The notes below the pieces were generated by a model. The model saw nothing but the letters and a program-made list of their open reading frames with translations. It was not told where the DNA came from and made no database searches. A DNA stretch of 64,000 nucleotides. Origin: Morinoia aosen (taxonomy: Eukaryota > Arthropoda > Malacostraca > Amphipoda > Talitridae). The DNA lies in the NCBI GenBank assembly GCA_030386875.1, contig CM059560.1:33784183-33848182 (forward strand), written 5' to 3'. Below, piece by piece: positions 11,910 to 22,675 of this stretch (positions within the stretch are counted from its first letter, which is position 1; each line of letters opens with the position of its first letter). Made by a program: the position numbers and the translations under genes.

Positions 11910-12001
11910 CTCTGTAAATGAAACAAATATGAAATAAGAACTTAAAAAAAATTAGGTACTTAGCTTAAGACGCAGTTCGAAGTCTTCGCCACCGCGTCAA
12001 A

Positions 12002-12168
12002 AAAAAAGAATGGCTCATGGTTCGTGACCGGAACGAGGTAGACTTCCGGTGCTCTCTAAACAACAATCACATTTTTAAAAATGTTAATTTTATATTCCAA
12101 TAGGAATATTTGACGCACTCAGAAGCAACTTCAGCCCTGTCGGTCTTAAGTGCTCCTCTGGCAACGCA
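12002..12168 (+). repeat. Direct repeat A1 of the recombinase element
   Basis: About 166 bp, beginning AAAAAAGAATGGCTCATGG and ending CCTCTGGCAACGC. Nearly identical to 14567-14732. The first codons of the recombinase reading frame lie inside it. Confidence 0.85.
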
Positions 12169-13270
12169 AGAGAATAAGAATGAAATGAAGGCAGTAATCC
12201 CGGCAGTTATCCCTCTCCTAATAGCCGATCCTTATTTCATATCAGCTTCTCATCTTCTAGGATCAACTCCAACTAGACGCCCCTTCCACCTAGTGGCTTG
12301 GAGTATTTCCAGCAACAGTGCAAAAGTGCAGGCTTTTCAGAAAATACTTCACGGTCGCTTCTCAATAGCATATCTCCTCAAACCCTGGCCCCATATGAAC
12401 GATTCTGGAAATATTTTCTCGATTGGCTTACGAACAAAGGGTATTCAAATCACCCCACTATTCCCCTAATTTGCGATTTTCTTATCTCTCTTTTTGATTA
12501 AGGCTTTAAATCCCCTACGATTAATACTGCCCGTAGTGCATTAAGTTTATTTTGTTTTGATTTAAATATTAGGGAGAATAATCAGATAAATAGGCTCTTT
12601 CGATATTTCTTTAGAGCCAGGCCTCTTAGGCCAAAACATTTTACCTTTTGGCCAGTAAACATCCTTTTGGATTATTCAAAAACCCTGCACCCTCCTGCTT
12701 CACTTTCCCTTAAGTTGCTTACATTAAAAACCCTTGCCCTGGTCGCTCTAACTTCATCAGACCGGGGTCAGACTCTCCACTTATTGGACATTGAGAAAGC
12801 AGAGCTCTCAGAGAACGATGTATCGTTCGTGATTTATGAACCCCTTAAACCCACAAGAAGAATTTTGAAAATGCATCTCGACACCATCGCTGCCAGAGCT
12901 TGATACCAGTCATTATGTTTATGCGTATATGAACAGAACTCTTTCCTTGAGATCCCAGTGCTGCTTAAAAGGGGAGCCTAAGCCTACACGACTTTTCCTC
13001 TCTTGGTCATCAAAAAGACCAGTAACTCGACAAACTCAAGCAAGATGGCTAACCCAAGTTTTGAAACTTGCGGGTATAGATACCAATCAATTCACCGCAC
13101 ATTCCTACCGAGGCGCCGGTTTGTCTGCTGCACATGCTCGAGGAGCCTCAATTCACCAGATTATCGCGGCGGGAGATTGGAAGAGTGTCAATACCTTTAG
13201 AAACTATTATCAGGCCTCTACCACTGACTCTTCAGTGGGCAAAATAAATTTAGGCCTGGATTCTCCCTAA
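12110..13270 (+). pseudogene. Tyrosine recombinase of DIRS/Ngaro type, frame-broken
   Basis: Three frame segments together resemble the recombinase of DIRS-order retrotransposons. 12298-12501 carries the N-terminal SAM-like domain (SPQTLAPYERFWKYFLDWL). 12502-12903, same frame after a TAA at 12499-12501, carries the first catalytic Arg (SSDRGQTLHLLDI). A shift near 12865-12890 moves to the 12890-13270 frame, which has the HxxR motif (TAHSYRGAGLSAA), the following Trp (AAGDWKSVNTF) and the nucleophile-region Tyr pair (RNYYQ). All four catalytic positions survive, but the stop and frameshift make it a pseudogene. An upstream frame (12110-12300) may be the N-terminal leader in yet another phase. 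Confidence 0.8.
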
Positions 13271-13638
13271 CTTATTGAGTGAGTACAAATTAAATGATGA
13301 AAGAACTTACTTTGATACCTAAACTCTAGTATTCATTGTGTTCATCCTAGAATTTATACGGGTATTTTTTTTTAAATTTCTCTTCTACTGATAGAAAGCA
13401 CTAGATATGATTCAATAAACATGTTTTGATTTCCAGGTGTAAAAGTGTATGTATATATTTACATAGGTCAATATTTTGAATTTTTACCTAGAAAAATATG
13501 GTTATTTATAATATAAGGTTAAAAATAATGTTATAATTTCTTCTTGTATTTACTAGTTTCAAATTATATTGAACAAACATGGTCAACACAACTAACAACT
13601 TTCCTGACTTACAAATTTAAAACACTGCTTGTCATTCT

Positions 13639-13740
13639 GTGCTCCTCTGGCAACGCAAGAGGAGAAGAATCTAACTTTCTGCTAGGTTATGACTTACCTC
13701 TGACGCAGAAAGAAGATTCTTTTTCCTGGCGTTGCCAGAG
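13639..13740 (+). repeat. Inverted-repeat segment of the recombinase element
   Basis: Starts with CTCTGGCAACGC and ends with GCGTTGCCAGAG, so it can fold on itself. Its 13671-13740 part is the reverse complement of about 14720-14790, one mismatch. This is the complementary internal region expected of DIRS-like elements. Confidence 0.8.
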
Positions 13741-14566
13741 ACATTTCTTTTCCACCCTCCTCCCTGTCTTAAATGTTGAAACCTTTATTGAAAACCTTTA
13801 TACAGGTTTTTGAAAAAAAATTTAGTCAGCATTGAAAAAAAAATTGTTAAAAAATTAACCCTGTTCAGAAACTTATATTTATTGACTTTTGATATGGATC
13901 CTTACCCACTGTTTTGAAGGTACATAAGAAGGTACAGAATCACTGATAAGACTCAATTAAAAAATTAGTACAGAACGAAAATTTTTTTTTTTTTTAAATG
14001 GCTTTTCTGAATACTCACCTTCTTGATTTTTGAAAACCTACTCCTCCCACAGTTTTGAAGGTACAGAGATGGCGAGCATACCAATCAATAGCGATTGAAA
14101 AGGAAAATAGATCCGGTGCAAAAGTATTCTCAAATTTCAATTCACCTTGAAAATTAGAAGCAAATTATTCAAAAAAGTGGAAAAAGAGGTCATTTTTGGG
14201 GAAAAAAGTTCTCAAAATTCAAAAAATCAAATGATCGCAAAATTTTTGCACCGGATCCCTAGACAAGACAATTTGCTATCTAGAGAATATTTTCTGATTT
14301 CTGTGAGTTGAAAATTGTAGGAGGAGTAGGATTTTCCGCAACACATGTTTTTTCATGTTTTTTAAAAAAAATCTGAGTCATGTATGGTTACGAAAAATTC
14401 GCACAAATCAAAAAAGTCATTAATAACAATTTACATCGACGTTAGATATCTCAGAAAAATCCACCGAGAACTTACAGACTTTTTTTTACCCCGAACCGTC
14501 CCCTTAAGTATCAGTAAATACCAAATCTAGCCTATATATCTTCATAAAAAAAACAAAAAAAAACAA

Positions 14567-14790
14567 AAAAAAGAATGGCTCATGGTTTGTGGCCGGAACG
14601 AGGTAGACTTCCGGTGCTCTCTAAACAACAATCACATTTTTAAAAATGTTAATTTTATATTCCAATAGGAATATTTGACGCACTCAGAAGCAACTTCAGC
14701 CCTGTCGATCTTAAGTGCTCCTCTGGCAACGCCAGGAAAAAGAATCTTCTTTCTGCATCAGAGGTAAGTCATAACCTAGCAGAAAGTTAG
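14567..14790 (+). repeat. Direct repeat A2 plus inverted segment
   Basis: A2 (14567-14732) repeats A1. It runs directly into a block (to 14790) that is the reverse complement of 13671-13740. This forms the right end of the recombinase element. Confidence 0.8.
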
Positions 14791-14799
14791 ATTTTTAAA

Positions 14800-15206
14800 T
14801 AAAACGGAGCTATGTTAATGGGAGGCATGGTTCCCATGGCCCTTCAATCCTCGGATGATTTTGCCGTGAAATCATATTGTGTGCAGATTCTAATTTCTAA
14901 ACTATTGCATTCATAAACTTGAATTAGTTTCAATTTAAACATCTAATCATTCGCCACAGAGGTATGTATAATGAAATTTTGTGGTGCCCGGTAAAATTCT
15001 AAGATAATTGCTACGAATTTTGTCTTAGATTTGAAGTAGTTTTTCGTTCAAACTTCATTTTATGCGTAAGATAATTTCAATTATATCTAAATGCATCAAA
15101 ATACTGAAGCCCATCTAGCAACATTCTCCCCCATTTCGTTCCGCGATTACTAATCGAGCACGCCCAGCATGGTCCCATTCACCACGGTATAGTATACTGT
15201 ACATAA
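14800..15206. other. Unassigned AT-rich sequence
   Basis: No gene, terminal repeat or coding motif recognised between the recombinase element and the first 245-bp MITE. Confidence 0.4.
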
Positions 15207-15459
15207 TTAAGCTCATTTTGCACTAGCGGTGTGGAGCGACGGTGTGGAGCGACGGAAAGATTCTTACAGCTCCTCCCACGCAAAGATTAGGCGTCAGAGC
15301 ACACCGGCTTGCTTTTAAATTGCCGCTCAATTCGACGCTCCTTCCCCCAAGACAGTAATCGTCAGGATTGCTCTTGCAATACTGCCAGAATAATTTGCAG
15401 AACATAGATGGAGCGACGGTGTGGAGCGCGAAGACACCGTCAGTGTAAAAGGGCCTTAA
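15207..15459. mobile_element. 245-bp TTAA MITE, copy 1
   Basis: The body 15211-15455 is bounded by TTAA at 15207-15210 and 15456-15459. Imperfect TIRs: GCTCATTTTGCACTAGCGGT inward on the left, and GGCCCTTTTACACTGACGGT inward on the right. Internally it repeats GGTGTGGAGCGACG. A reverse-orientation copy of the same length lies at 22676-22920. The TTAA target points to mobilisation by a piggyBac-type transposase; no coding capacity. Confidence 0.85.
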
Positions 15460-17555
15460 TTAAGATACCGTGTCATTCAGACACTCACCGAAGCACCGAA
15501 CGGAACCTCCGCTCTCTCTTTTCCCCTACAAGATCGACTGGGTGAGTGTCTATTTTTGTTTTTAAAAATTGTTGAAGTATGATGTTAAATAGATATCGTC
15601 TAGGATACCGTTAGTAGATTGCATACAATATTACCTAGAAACACATTAGTCCTTGCATTAAAAGTTCAAATCCACGTTTGTAGCTGGTTCTGTGCCTAGC
15701 CTAAGCCCCGTACCTTGCCGTGTGTAGAAGTCTCCACGATAAACGCGTTGTTTAAGAGAGGAACTTGAAACGTGAAAGAAGTGATGAACTATAGTTCAAT
15801 CTAGCGTTAATAAGACCAAGAAGCTTTGCTGCTCGTGATGTTCCAGTCTATTATAATAAATGGTTTTTAAGTGTATTCCTCTGTAGGATTGCTTTGGCCG
15901 GTATATGATCTCGTATATGTTGGTATTTCAGCAATTAGTCTAGTAATATTTTGTAGTTGATGATAAGCAAGGAATAATAAATACCTATGTTATAAATGAA
16001 ACTAGCGGACCTTTGACCTATATTAGGTTAAATATGTGCCTATATCTCCGAATAGGAACTTTATCTGAAATGTAACTAATAATCGGTTGCCTGTTGTGTC
16101 TCGTGTCGTGACCTTATTAACGCTTCATAAGTCAGTAAATACATATTATTAAAGCTGGGATCAAAAGACCATCTTCTATGGTAGTTATTTCGACTTTCGA
16201 AACCTGCAGAAAAATTCGTGTTATTCCTTTTATTTCATTTTCTTGACTAGTTCTGGTGAATATAATTAGTAGTTATTAGACATTGTTCGCATATTCTTGT
16301 CACGAGACATAATTGTCTACGTTCGAGGTTTTTAAACCCCTAATAGTGGAAGAGGAAACGAAAAATTTAAGGCAGGAAAAGTTCGCAGATGGAGAAAATA
16401 TAGAACACGTGGGAAAATAGAGACAGGAAGGGTCTGTTCTACGTATCTCTACACCAGTGCACCTAGATCAACACGAGGTAATGAAAACTACTAGTGGCAC
16501 ATTTCAATTAAATTTTATTTAAAATTATGTATGAACACGTGAGTTGCGCGCACACTTTTTGATACAAAAAACGTGGCTATTGCAAAATATATATGAAATA
16601 CAATCCTAGGCAAATTGCTTACGCGCGACAATAGGCACAAGGCACGTGATTACGAACGACGCAAATTCAAATCGCACCCGTAGCATAAAGAAAGACACTG
16701 AAATCATTTCCAAACTAACTCCAATTCTTAGCACTTTTGCAAGAGGTTGAACGCAATATTGCAGCCGCATGTTTCTTGCGGGTATCCTTTTTCATGCACT
16801 AGTACTGTAATTCTCTCAGCAAAGATGAAGAAGAACTGCACTTTCACACGTTTGCACCGCACAGCTAGCCACTTCTCTGAGCGTAAATAAGAAGCCGGTT
16901 CCCCATGTCATTGCTCCGAACAATCGCCATCTTCTTTGTGCCACCGGCACCCTTCCTGGATCTCCATCGTTTTCACAAGCTCAGCCATAGATGCAATCTC
17001 CATTGAAACTGACGTTTGTGCGAGTTCCGATTAGCGCGGAGACTCTCTCTTAATTTCTTTCTCATGCCCTTCTTCTGTGAACAATGAGCAGCTTTGAGAC
17101 ATCTATTTTCCTTAAGCTTTTATTTCCTGTAATTTAACGGTTAATCTACACTGCTAAATTAAATTGCTATAATTTACTCTCTTTCAATTAACCAAAAATT
17201 AAACGAGATTCCCACGAGATTCCAACGGAAAAATAATGATTTGTTTCCGCACGTGTGATGAATGAAAAAAGGAAATATTAATTAAGCAACTTAGTTTGGA
17301 AAGAAATTACTTGACTTGCCAAAATGGCGTATTTGACATTTATAGCCGGCTATGCTGCACAACGTATTAAAGATGAATAAAGACAAAAAAAATTTTCCCC
17401 ATCTGTAAAATAATGAAAACAAACTAACTGGGAAATATTCTGGGTCTCACCACTGTTTGAAATACAAAAGAAAAATGTCCTACCTCATTTATTCCCTGAA
17501 TCAATCTCTAACACGCAAACCCACTCACGTATCTCCCCTCTCGATGCTTACTATC
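15460..17555. other. Long stretch without recognisable genes
   Basis: About 2 kb of AT-rich sequence. I saw no ORF with family motifs, no tRNA or rRNA and no clear terminal-repeat pair. Old degraded transposon sequence is possible. Confidence 0.4.
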
Positions 17556-17646
17556 TCGATTCGTAATAAAAATGAAAGAGCTAAATAAGCTACTTAAATC
17601 ATTTCATCTTTTAAGGTATATATTCGAATAAAACCTAATCTAAAAA

Positions 17647-17670
17647 GTTTCGGCCACAGGCCATCATCAG
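17647..17670 (-). ncRNA. Hammerhead-ribozyme-like core (left arm)
   Basis: On the minus strand CTGATGA is followed by a possible GGCC/GGCC hairpin with a UGU loop and then GAAAC, the two invariant strands of the hammerhead core. Helix I and helix III pairing was not established by eye, so self-cleavage is only suggested. Confidence 0.4.
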
Positions 17671-17766
17671 TCGTAAGAATTCTGGAAAATACAAATTAAA
17701 AAGTAAAAATAGATTATTTTAGAACGATAAATCTATAAACATGTTATAAAATTACGTTAATTGTGA

Positions 17767-17967
17767 TTATCTATTTACAATGGCTAAAGGAAAAGAACTA
17801 AGAGTGTTGTTTAAACCCGGCTCAAGTTTAAAAATGTACAAGGACTCTAAAATGCGCATATCTGTATAAAACTGTTGTTTAGCTAAGATCGAAAATTGAT
17901 TGATGGAAATGGCACTATCGCACTCGTTCGAATGCTCTCGAACGGCGGAAAATAGGGGCTTTGACAA
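17767..17967 (-). pseudogene. GIY-YIG endonuclease C-terminal fragment (left arm)
   Basis: Minus-strand fragment of about 66 residues: REHSNECDSAISINQFSIL, then a block with RILESLYIFKLEPGLNNTLS. This matches the end of the Penelope-type GIY-YIG domain, where a conserved Glu (here in RILESL) and a following Pro-x-Leu-Asn motif sit near the C-terminus. The N-terminal GIY...YIG half and the RT are absent, so it is a truncated copy. Confidence 0.65.
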
Positions 17968-18007
17968 AATTGACCATGTTCTAAAGCTCTAAAGCGAAAA
18001 GTACGGG

Positions 18008-18229
18008 ATGTACATCCAATGTACTCTGATGCAAAATGGCGTATCTTCTTTGGACGAGTGCGATAATGCCATTTTCATCAATCAATTTTCGATCTTGGCT
18101 AAACCACAATTTTATACAGGCATTCGCATTTTAGAGTCCTTGCGCATTTTTAAACTTAAGCCGGGTTTAAACAACACTCTTAGTTCTTTTTCTTTAGCCA
18201 TTGCAAATAGATTATCACAATTAACGTAA
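18008..18229 (+). pseudogene. GIY-YIG endonuclease C-terminal fragment (right arm)
   Basis: Mirror copy of the left-arm fragment: DECDNAIFINQFSILAK, then RILESLRIFKLKPGLNNTLS, ending in a stop near 18229. It keeps the Glu and Pro-x-Leu-Asn motifs of the Penelope GIY-YIG C-terminus. Several substitutions separate the arms, so the duplication is not recent. Confidence 0.65.
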
Positions 18230-18310
18230 TTTTATACCTTGTTTTTAGATTTGTTATTCTAAAATAGTCTATTTTTACATTTTACTTTGTATTTTACAAA
18301 ATTCTTACCA

Positions 18311-18334
18311 CTGATGATGGCTTGTGGGCGAAAC
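18311..18334 (+). ncRNA. Hammerhead-ribozyme-like core (right arm)
   Basis: CTGATGATGGCTTGTGGGC followed by GAAAC, the counterpart of the left-arm motif. Helix II is weaker here (GGC against GGC/GGGC), as expected for a decaying copy. No cleavage evidence. Confidence 0.35.
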
Positions 18335-18699
18335 GTTTGAAATTAGGTTTCATTCGAATATATACCTTAAAAAATGAAGTTATTAAAGTAGCTTATCTTG
18401 CTCTTTTATTTTTATTACGATTGCTACGGCTCCCTGATGACTTTTATGCTATCCCGATTCGTGTCGCCGCTTGGTCGCGGTCGGACGTGCAGAAAAAATC
18501 GCGCAATAACCGTTTAAAATGCAAGGGAAAAAGAATCTAACCAAGCATAAAAATCACACTATCAGTGAATGTTTTTGCTACCCGTTAAACTGCGACAGGG
18601 AAAAAGAATAATTGTTGTCGTATTTTGCTTAATAAGTAAAATTTAAATGCGAAGCCAACAAAGAAGTGCTAGCAGCAGCGTGTCTCGAAGCTCCATCAC

Positions 18700-18835
18700 G
18701 TGGGGTGGTGCTTCAAAGCCTGCTGTTGCGTGGGATGGCGTCTTAAAGCTCGCCGTTGCGTGGGGTGGCGCCTTGGAGCCTGCCGTTGCGTGGGGTAGCG
18801 CCTCGAAAACCGCTGTTGCGGGAGACAGCGGCTAG
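18700..18835 (+). repeat. 36-bp tandem repeat
   Basis: About four units of a 36-bp motif containing GTTGCGTGGGRTRGCG. In frame it would give a 12-residue Ala/Val/Trp-rich repeat (KPAVAWDGVL, KLAVAWGGAL, EPAVAWGSAS). I treat it as a minisatellite, not a gene: it has no flanking exon context. Confidence 0.7.
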
Positions 18836-19780
18836 CTGCTCGAAGCTGGTGTGGTAGTGTACAAGCAAACGGCTTGTTGAGACCATCACTAGGAACTCAC
18901 TCCGCATAATGCAATGTCCTCCATGATGTACTGACAGAGACTAAACGAAAAATTCAAATGGCAGTGTGCACGCTAGACGAGAAATAAAACGGTGTCTATG
19001 GACGGTCAATAGACAAATCGCGCAACATAACTACAAGTGAGTACGTGCCTTAATTACGACGTTGTTTCACTAGGAATCAGTAGAGCATTTATCGTTTTTT
19101 TTGTGAGGACTTGGAAGTGAGGACTTCCAAGGCATTCTCTTTTAGCATTTATAAGCTTTCAGTCATCTTTCCATGTATGAAATATCCCAGACAATATATA
19201 TTTTTTACTCTCTTTAAATGACATAAAAAACTCGTGACAATGCCTTGAACTCCTCGTATGTTATGTTTATTAATTAAGGACCTTCATGTAACGAAACTTT
19301 AAAAAAATGTCTATCGTGTTGTATATATTTCATGTGCCAACTTTTTTGGGAATAGTTGATTCTTCTTTCCCAACTCCTGACATGAGTTTAGAATTGTGAT
19401 ACATGTATAGTTTGTTTGACAGGAACTGAAGAGTCACAGACAGTTGCAACTTTCTATTCTTAAGCGTGGAAAGTATAAAATTGTTAAATAAAGGCACAAT
19501 ATAAAGCCTAAATTTTAGTCTCACTATTACGGCCAGCTGATTTTTTGCCGTTTTCTTACATACATAGTGGGCTAAAATTACAGCCTATGTACTCGCTACA
19601 CAAGAAGAAAACTAGATTTTTCACAGTCACCAAGATAGACTTCGGACAGCGAGCGAAGGATATAAAAAAACACACGCGAGTGTTGGCAATTAACTTGTCT
19701 CGGATGATGAAGAAATTATAATTTTGTTGATGACCCGTGCTATTCCGACGAGCGCTTTGAACTTAATCATTTTCCACATG
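18836..19780. other. Unassigned sequence
   Basis: No recognisable gene, RNA or terminal repeats. Confidence 0.35.
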
Positions 19781-20135
19781 TTCCTGTGGAGAATGCATTT
19801 GATGTTTAAATTGAAACTGAATTGAAGTGTGGGGGGGGGGGCAATAGTTTAGAAATTAGTATTTGCACGGAATGAGATTTATCGAGAAAATCAGCCGACC
19901 ATTGAGGGGGTGCTGGAACCTCGCTCATTGCCCCACAGGAGGCGTCTAAGAGTTTTGTTATACATTTCGGCGTGGAAAATGACTTAAAATTTAAATTTGA
20001 ACTAATTAAAAGTTTGTAAGTGCAATAGTTTAGTGATTAGGATCAGCACAATATGAGATTCATCTAGAAAATCGGCCCAGAGCCTCGCTCCCTGACCCCC
20101 ACGGGGCGTAGGAAATTTTTACCATACATAAAAAT
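19780..20135 (+). repeat. Diverged tandem duplication, period about 182 bp
   Basis: CAATAGTTTAG recurs at about 19842 and 20024, with shared downstream blocks (GAGATT, AGAAAATC, CCTCGCTC, a CCCCAC-rich run). The two units are clearly diverged. Function unknown. Confidence 0.6.
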
Positions 20136-20764
20136 TTTTTACTCGTCATGAGCATCCATTCGATACTAATTTCAAGTTTGTATTTTCATAGTTCAAAATT
20201 TATTCTAATTTTCCGAGTAATTTAGAGGTTCTATTGGAAGGTCTAATAAGTTACGATCCAAGAAACGGCTAGCGCTAAAGGGCCGTTTACACTAGGGGAC
20301 ATTTCGGGCGTGAGGCGCGATACGTGTATACGAGGCTCACCACTCAGGATCATATTTGTGTGTGTTTATACAAAGTTTCCGATTCGCTCTGATCGAATTC
20401 GTGAGGCGCGACTTTGTTTACGCATTTCTGCAAAAATTTTGTAGATACTTGTCAATCATGAGTGGTAACCGGCTTACACATGTAGCTCCATTTTATCCCA
20501 TGTACCCATGTCCGCATGATGTCGCAGAGAATATCGAGATGATATGATATATGCTTTTTTTTTGTTGTTGTTGTTCCTCGGCGGTAACTTGAGTTTTCTC
20601 AAAATTTCTTTTAGGAAATTAAAAAACGATTCCATTTTACGTTTTCGAAGTTCTTTTTCGATTCCTTATTTTTCCTCAGGTTATTTCTTATGATTCATCA
20701 GAGCTTTGGCTGTCATTTTAAATATAGAAAGAGCAAGATTATTTTTCATGTTAATTAGCATTTC

Positions 20765-20920
20765 TCTTATATTCATTTTCAATACGTATATATATGAATA
20801 TGTGTGTTAGTATGTGCATTGGTGTGTATGTGTGAGCACGCAAACACGAATGTCTATGTATCAGTGTACACATGCACACGTTTCGCACATAAATATAAGC
20901 ACATGTACATATATATGTTT
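20765..20920. repeat. TG/TA-rich simple sequence
   Basis: Alternating TATA, TGTG and CACA tracts inside the 1.8-kb TTAA element. No coding meaning. Confidence 0.6.
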
Positions 20921-21238
20921 CTATTTCTACTTTTTGCGTAAAAAGCAAAACCTCATGACACATTACATTTTACCTAAAGCTCTGTGATCAGTTTACACTG
21001 AACCAAATTCCAGAAATAAACAAATTGATTGCGCTTGCTTAATGATTTATAAGTCGATCTATCACGGCCCCGAAGGGCATTTCTGTGAATAGAAGAAATT
21101 AAAAGTATGAACAGGTAAATGAAATAAAGCGCTCGTGCAAAAATTATCTCTATATTTGTATGCTGAACAAGCCATGCATTTCATTTTTGAGTGTACGTTT
21201 GTTTAACGCATTTCCAGATGTGCGTGTTGTGTTGCGCG

Positions 21239-21460
21239 ATGTTCTTTATAAATTACTTCGTGACTAGCCTTTTCTCAATACCTGATTGTCATTTACGATG
21301 GTGTTTCAATCTGCTCCGGTATAGCGTTTTTTGTCTTTTTCATACTTCGATGTTCTTTATAAATTACTTCGTGACTAACCTTTTCTCAATACTTGATTGT
21401 CATTTACGATGGGGTTTCAATCTGCTCCCGTATAGCGTTTTTTGTCTTTTTCCTACTTCG
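21239..21460 (+). repeat. Tandem duplication of about 108 bp
   Basis: Two near-identical units, each starting ATGTTCTTTATAAATTACTT and containing CATTTACGATGG and GTATAGCGTTTTTTGTC. A few substitutions separate them. Lies inside the 1.8-kb TTAA element. Confidence 0.85.
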
Positions 21461-21604
21461 AAATTTTCAACTAAAAACTTGGGAGTTTCGAATAATTCCT
21501 TAGCAGTATTCGAATTATTTATGAGTTGTTAGCCATCTCTTGGAATATAAAATATCCAAGAGAGGAAATTTTTCATTTCTCATTCAACTACCCTTGACAG
21601 AGTT

Positions 21605-21815
21605 AGACTATTAGTACGCCATGTATGGTTTGTCTTTTAGTACGCCTCGTATATTTTGTCAATTAATATGCCTCGTTTGGTCTATCTATTTGTACACCTC
21701 TGATATTTTGTCTATTAGTACACCTCGTATAGTTTGTCTATTATTATGCCTCGTATGGCTTATCTATTTGTACACCTCTGATGGATTGTCAATTAGTACT
21801 CCTCGTATGGAACTT
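21605..21815 (+). repeat. Short degenerate tandem repeat
   Basis: Seven or more diverged units of a roughly 25-bp motif of the form TATTAGTACGCCTCGTATRG with TTTGTC. It gives repetitive pseudo-coding frames but no gene. Confidence 0.7.
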
Positions 21816-22093
21816 TTGTTTTAGGACGTCCTATATTAAGAAACTTTTTAAACCCAATATGTTGGCATGTATCTCATGTGGCAACTTGGAAAATAAACGT
21901 TTTTTTCTTTTTTTCTTTTTTTCAAGAACCTTGTAACTACCGTGGCGAATGGGGAACTTCGTATAAACACACACAAATATGAAACTCAGTGGTGAGCCTC
22001 GTATACACGTGTCGCGCCTCACGACCGAAATGTCCCCTAGTTTAAACGGCCCTTAAGGTGGTTTTCTAGTCGTAATCTCAAAGTGATCGAGTA

Positions 22094-22453
22094 TTATTAT
22101 TATTATATAAGAAAGTTTTAGCCTCCCTTAATTTCACGACAAAGATGTTCTGAGAGAGGAAGGAGGAAGGCACCATTTAGTATGGAGTTGAGGGAACGCG
22201 GAATCTATGCACAAGGTGCACAGAAACAGGAAGCTAAGAAAGAAGTTCATGAAACAAGAAAAAGTTGAAGAAGAAAGTAGTAGGTGCTGAAAAACAGGGC
22301 AGCAGTGAACCGAAAAAAGATGGTCCGTAACAAAACAAAAACCTATTCTATTTCAACAAAAGGAAGCCTACCTAACCTTTAGCTCAGGCCCTCACATAGT
22401 CCCTCTGGGAGCGCTAATTCCCATAGATACAATACCTGTATCCCCCTGAAGGG
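22094..22453 (-). repeat. SINE-like retroposon, full copy with target duplication
   Basis: A 360-bp element in minus orientation, flanked by the 13-bp duplication AAGTGATCGAGTA at 22081-22093 and 22454-22466. Such a length and random target sequence indicate reverse-transcription-based insertion. In element orientation it starts near CTTCAGGGGGATACAGGT and ends with a TAA-rich tail. No clear tRNA-type A/B boxes were seen, so it could equally be the 3' end of a LINE or a SINE with another promoter type. Related copies lie at 6615, 39055, 44940, 49296, 51470 and 52751. Confidence 0.85.
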
Positions 22454-22458
22454 AAGTG

Positions 22459-22494
22459 ATCGAGTAACCCTCGGAGTTACGCGGGTTACTCGAT
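22459..22494. repeat. Perfect 12-bp inverted repeat
   Basis: ATCGAGTAACCC (22459-22470) and GGGTTACTCGAT (22483-22494) with a 12-bp spacer. The left arm overlaps the SINE target duplication. Confidence 0.7.
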
Positions 22495-22675
22495 ACGCCA
22501 AAAACACTGGTAAAAAAATTATTGGTTAGATGAACGGTACCAGTGGCCATAAAACCACGCTCTGATCCGGAAAGCCGTTTTAAAATGATCCCGTAGCACC
22601 TATAAAACTTTAGTATAATTTTCTCGTGGATATTTTTTTAACTATTGTGCATTTACGGAACTCTTTTACCGTAAA

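Larger units (their letters stand above)
12002..14790 (+). mobile_element. Degenerate DIRS/Ngaro-type tyrosine-recombinase element
   Basis: A broken tyrosine recombinase (12110-13270) is flanked by an unusual repeat set. A1 (12002-12168) and A2 (about 14567-14732) are direct copies of about 166 bp with about three differences. Segment 13671-13740 is repeated in inverted orientation at about 14720-14790 with one difference, immediately after A2. Mixed direct and inverted repeats around a recombinase are typical of DIRS-order elements, which replicate via circular intermediates. No RT or RNase H is visible in the window, so this is an incomplete or internally deleted copy. Confidence 0.65.
17556..18430. 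mobile_element. Head-to-head pair of Penelope-like element 3' ends (large inverted repeat)
   Basis: Two diverged arms, about 17556-17935 and 18045-18430, are inverted copies around a spacer of about 110 bp. Each arm, read outward from the centre, encodes the C-terminal part of a GIY-YIG nuclease and then a 3' tail. Truncated inverted or tandem copies are characteristic of Penelope-like elements. Both arms carry a CTGATGATGGC...GAAAC block after the coding end, resembling the conserved core of hammerhead ribozymes known in these elements. The RT domain is missing from both arms. Confidence 0.7.
20279..22052. mobile_element. 1.8-kb non-autonomous TTAA element with about 110-bp TIRs
   Basis: The ends are inverted copies over about 110 bp: inward AGGGCCGTTTACACTAGGGG on the left against AGGGCCGTTTAAACTAGGGG on the right, both continuing through GTGAGGCGCGA and ACGAGGCTCACCACT. 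The right end is followed by TTAA (22053-22056); the left target is degraded (CTAA). The interior has no transposase, but it has a 108-bp tandem duplication and a short-period repeat. The terminal TTTACACT-type motif is shared with the 245-bp MITE family, hinting at a common transposase. Confidence 0.8.

Noticed and set aside
18647-18835. Possible small repetitive protein with 12-residue AVAW repeats
   Set aside because: The repeat is a 36-bp minisatellite; no upstream exon, conserved domain or other support for expression.
20751-20963. Cys/His/Tyr-rich minus ORF resembling a zinc-binding peptide
   Set aside because: It is a translation of TG/TA simple sequence inside a non-autonomous transposon.
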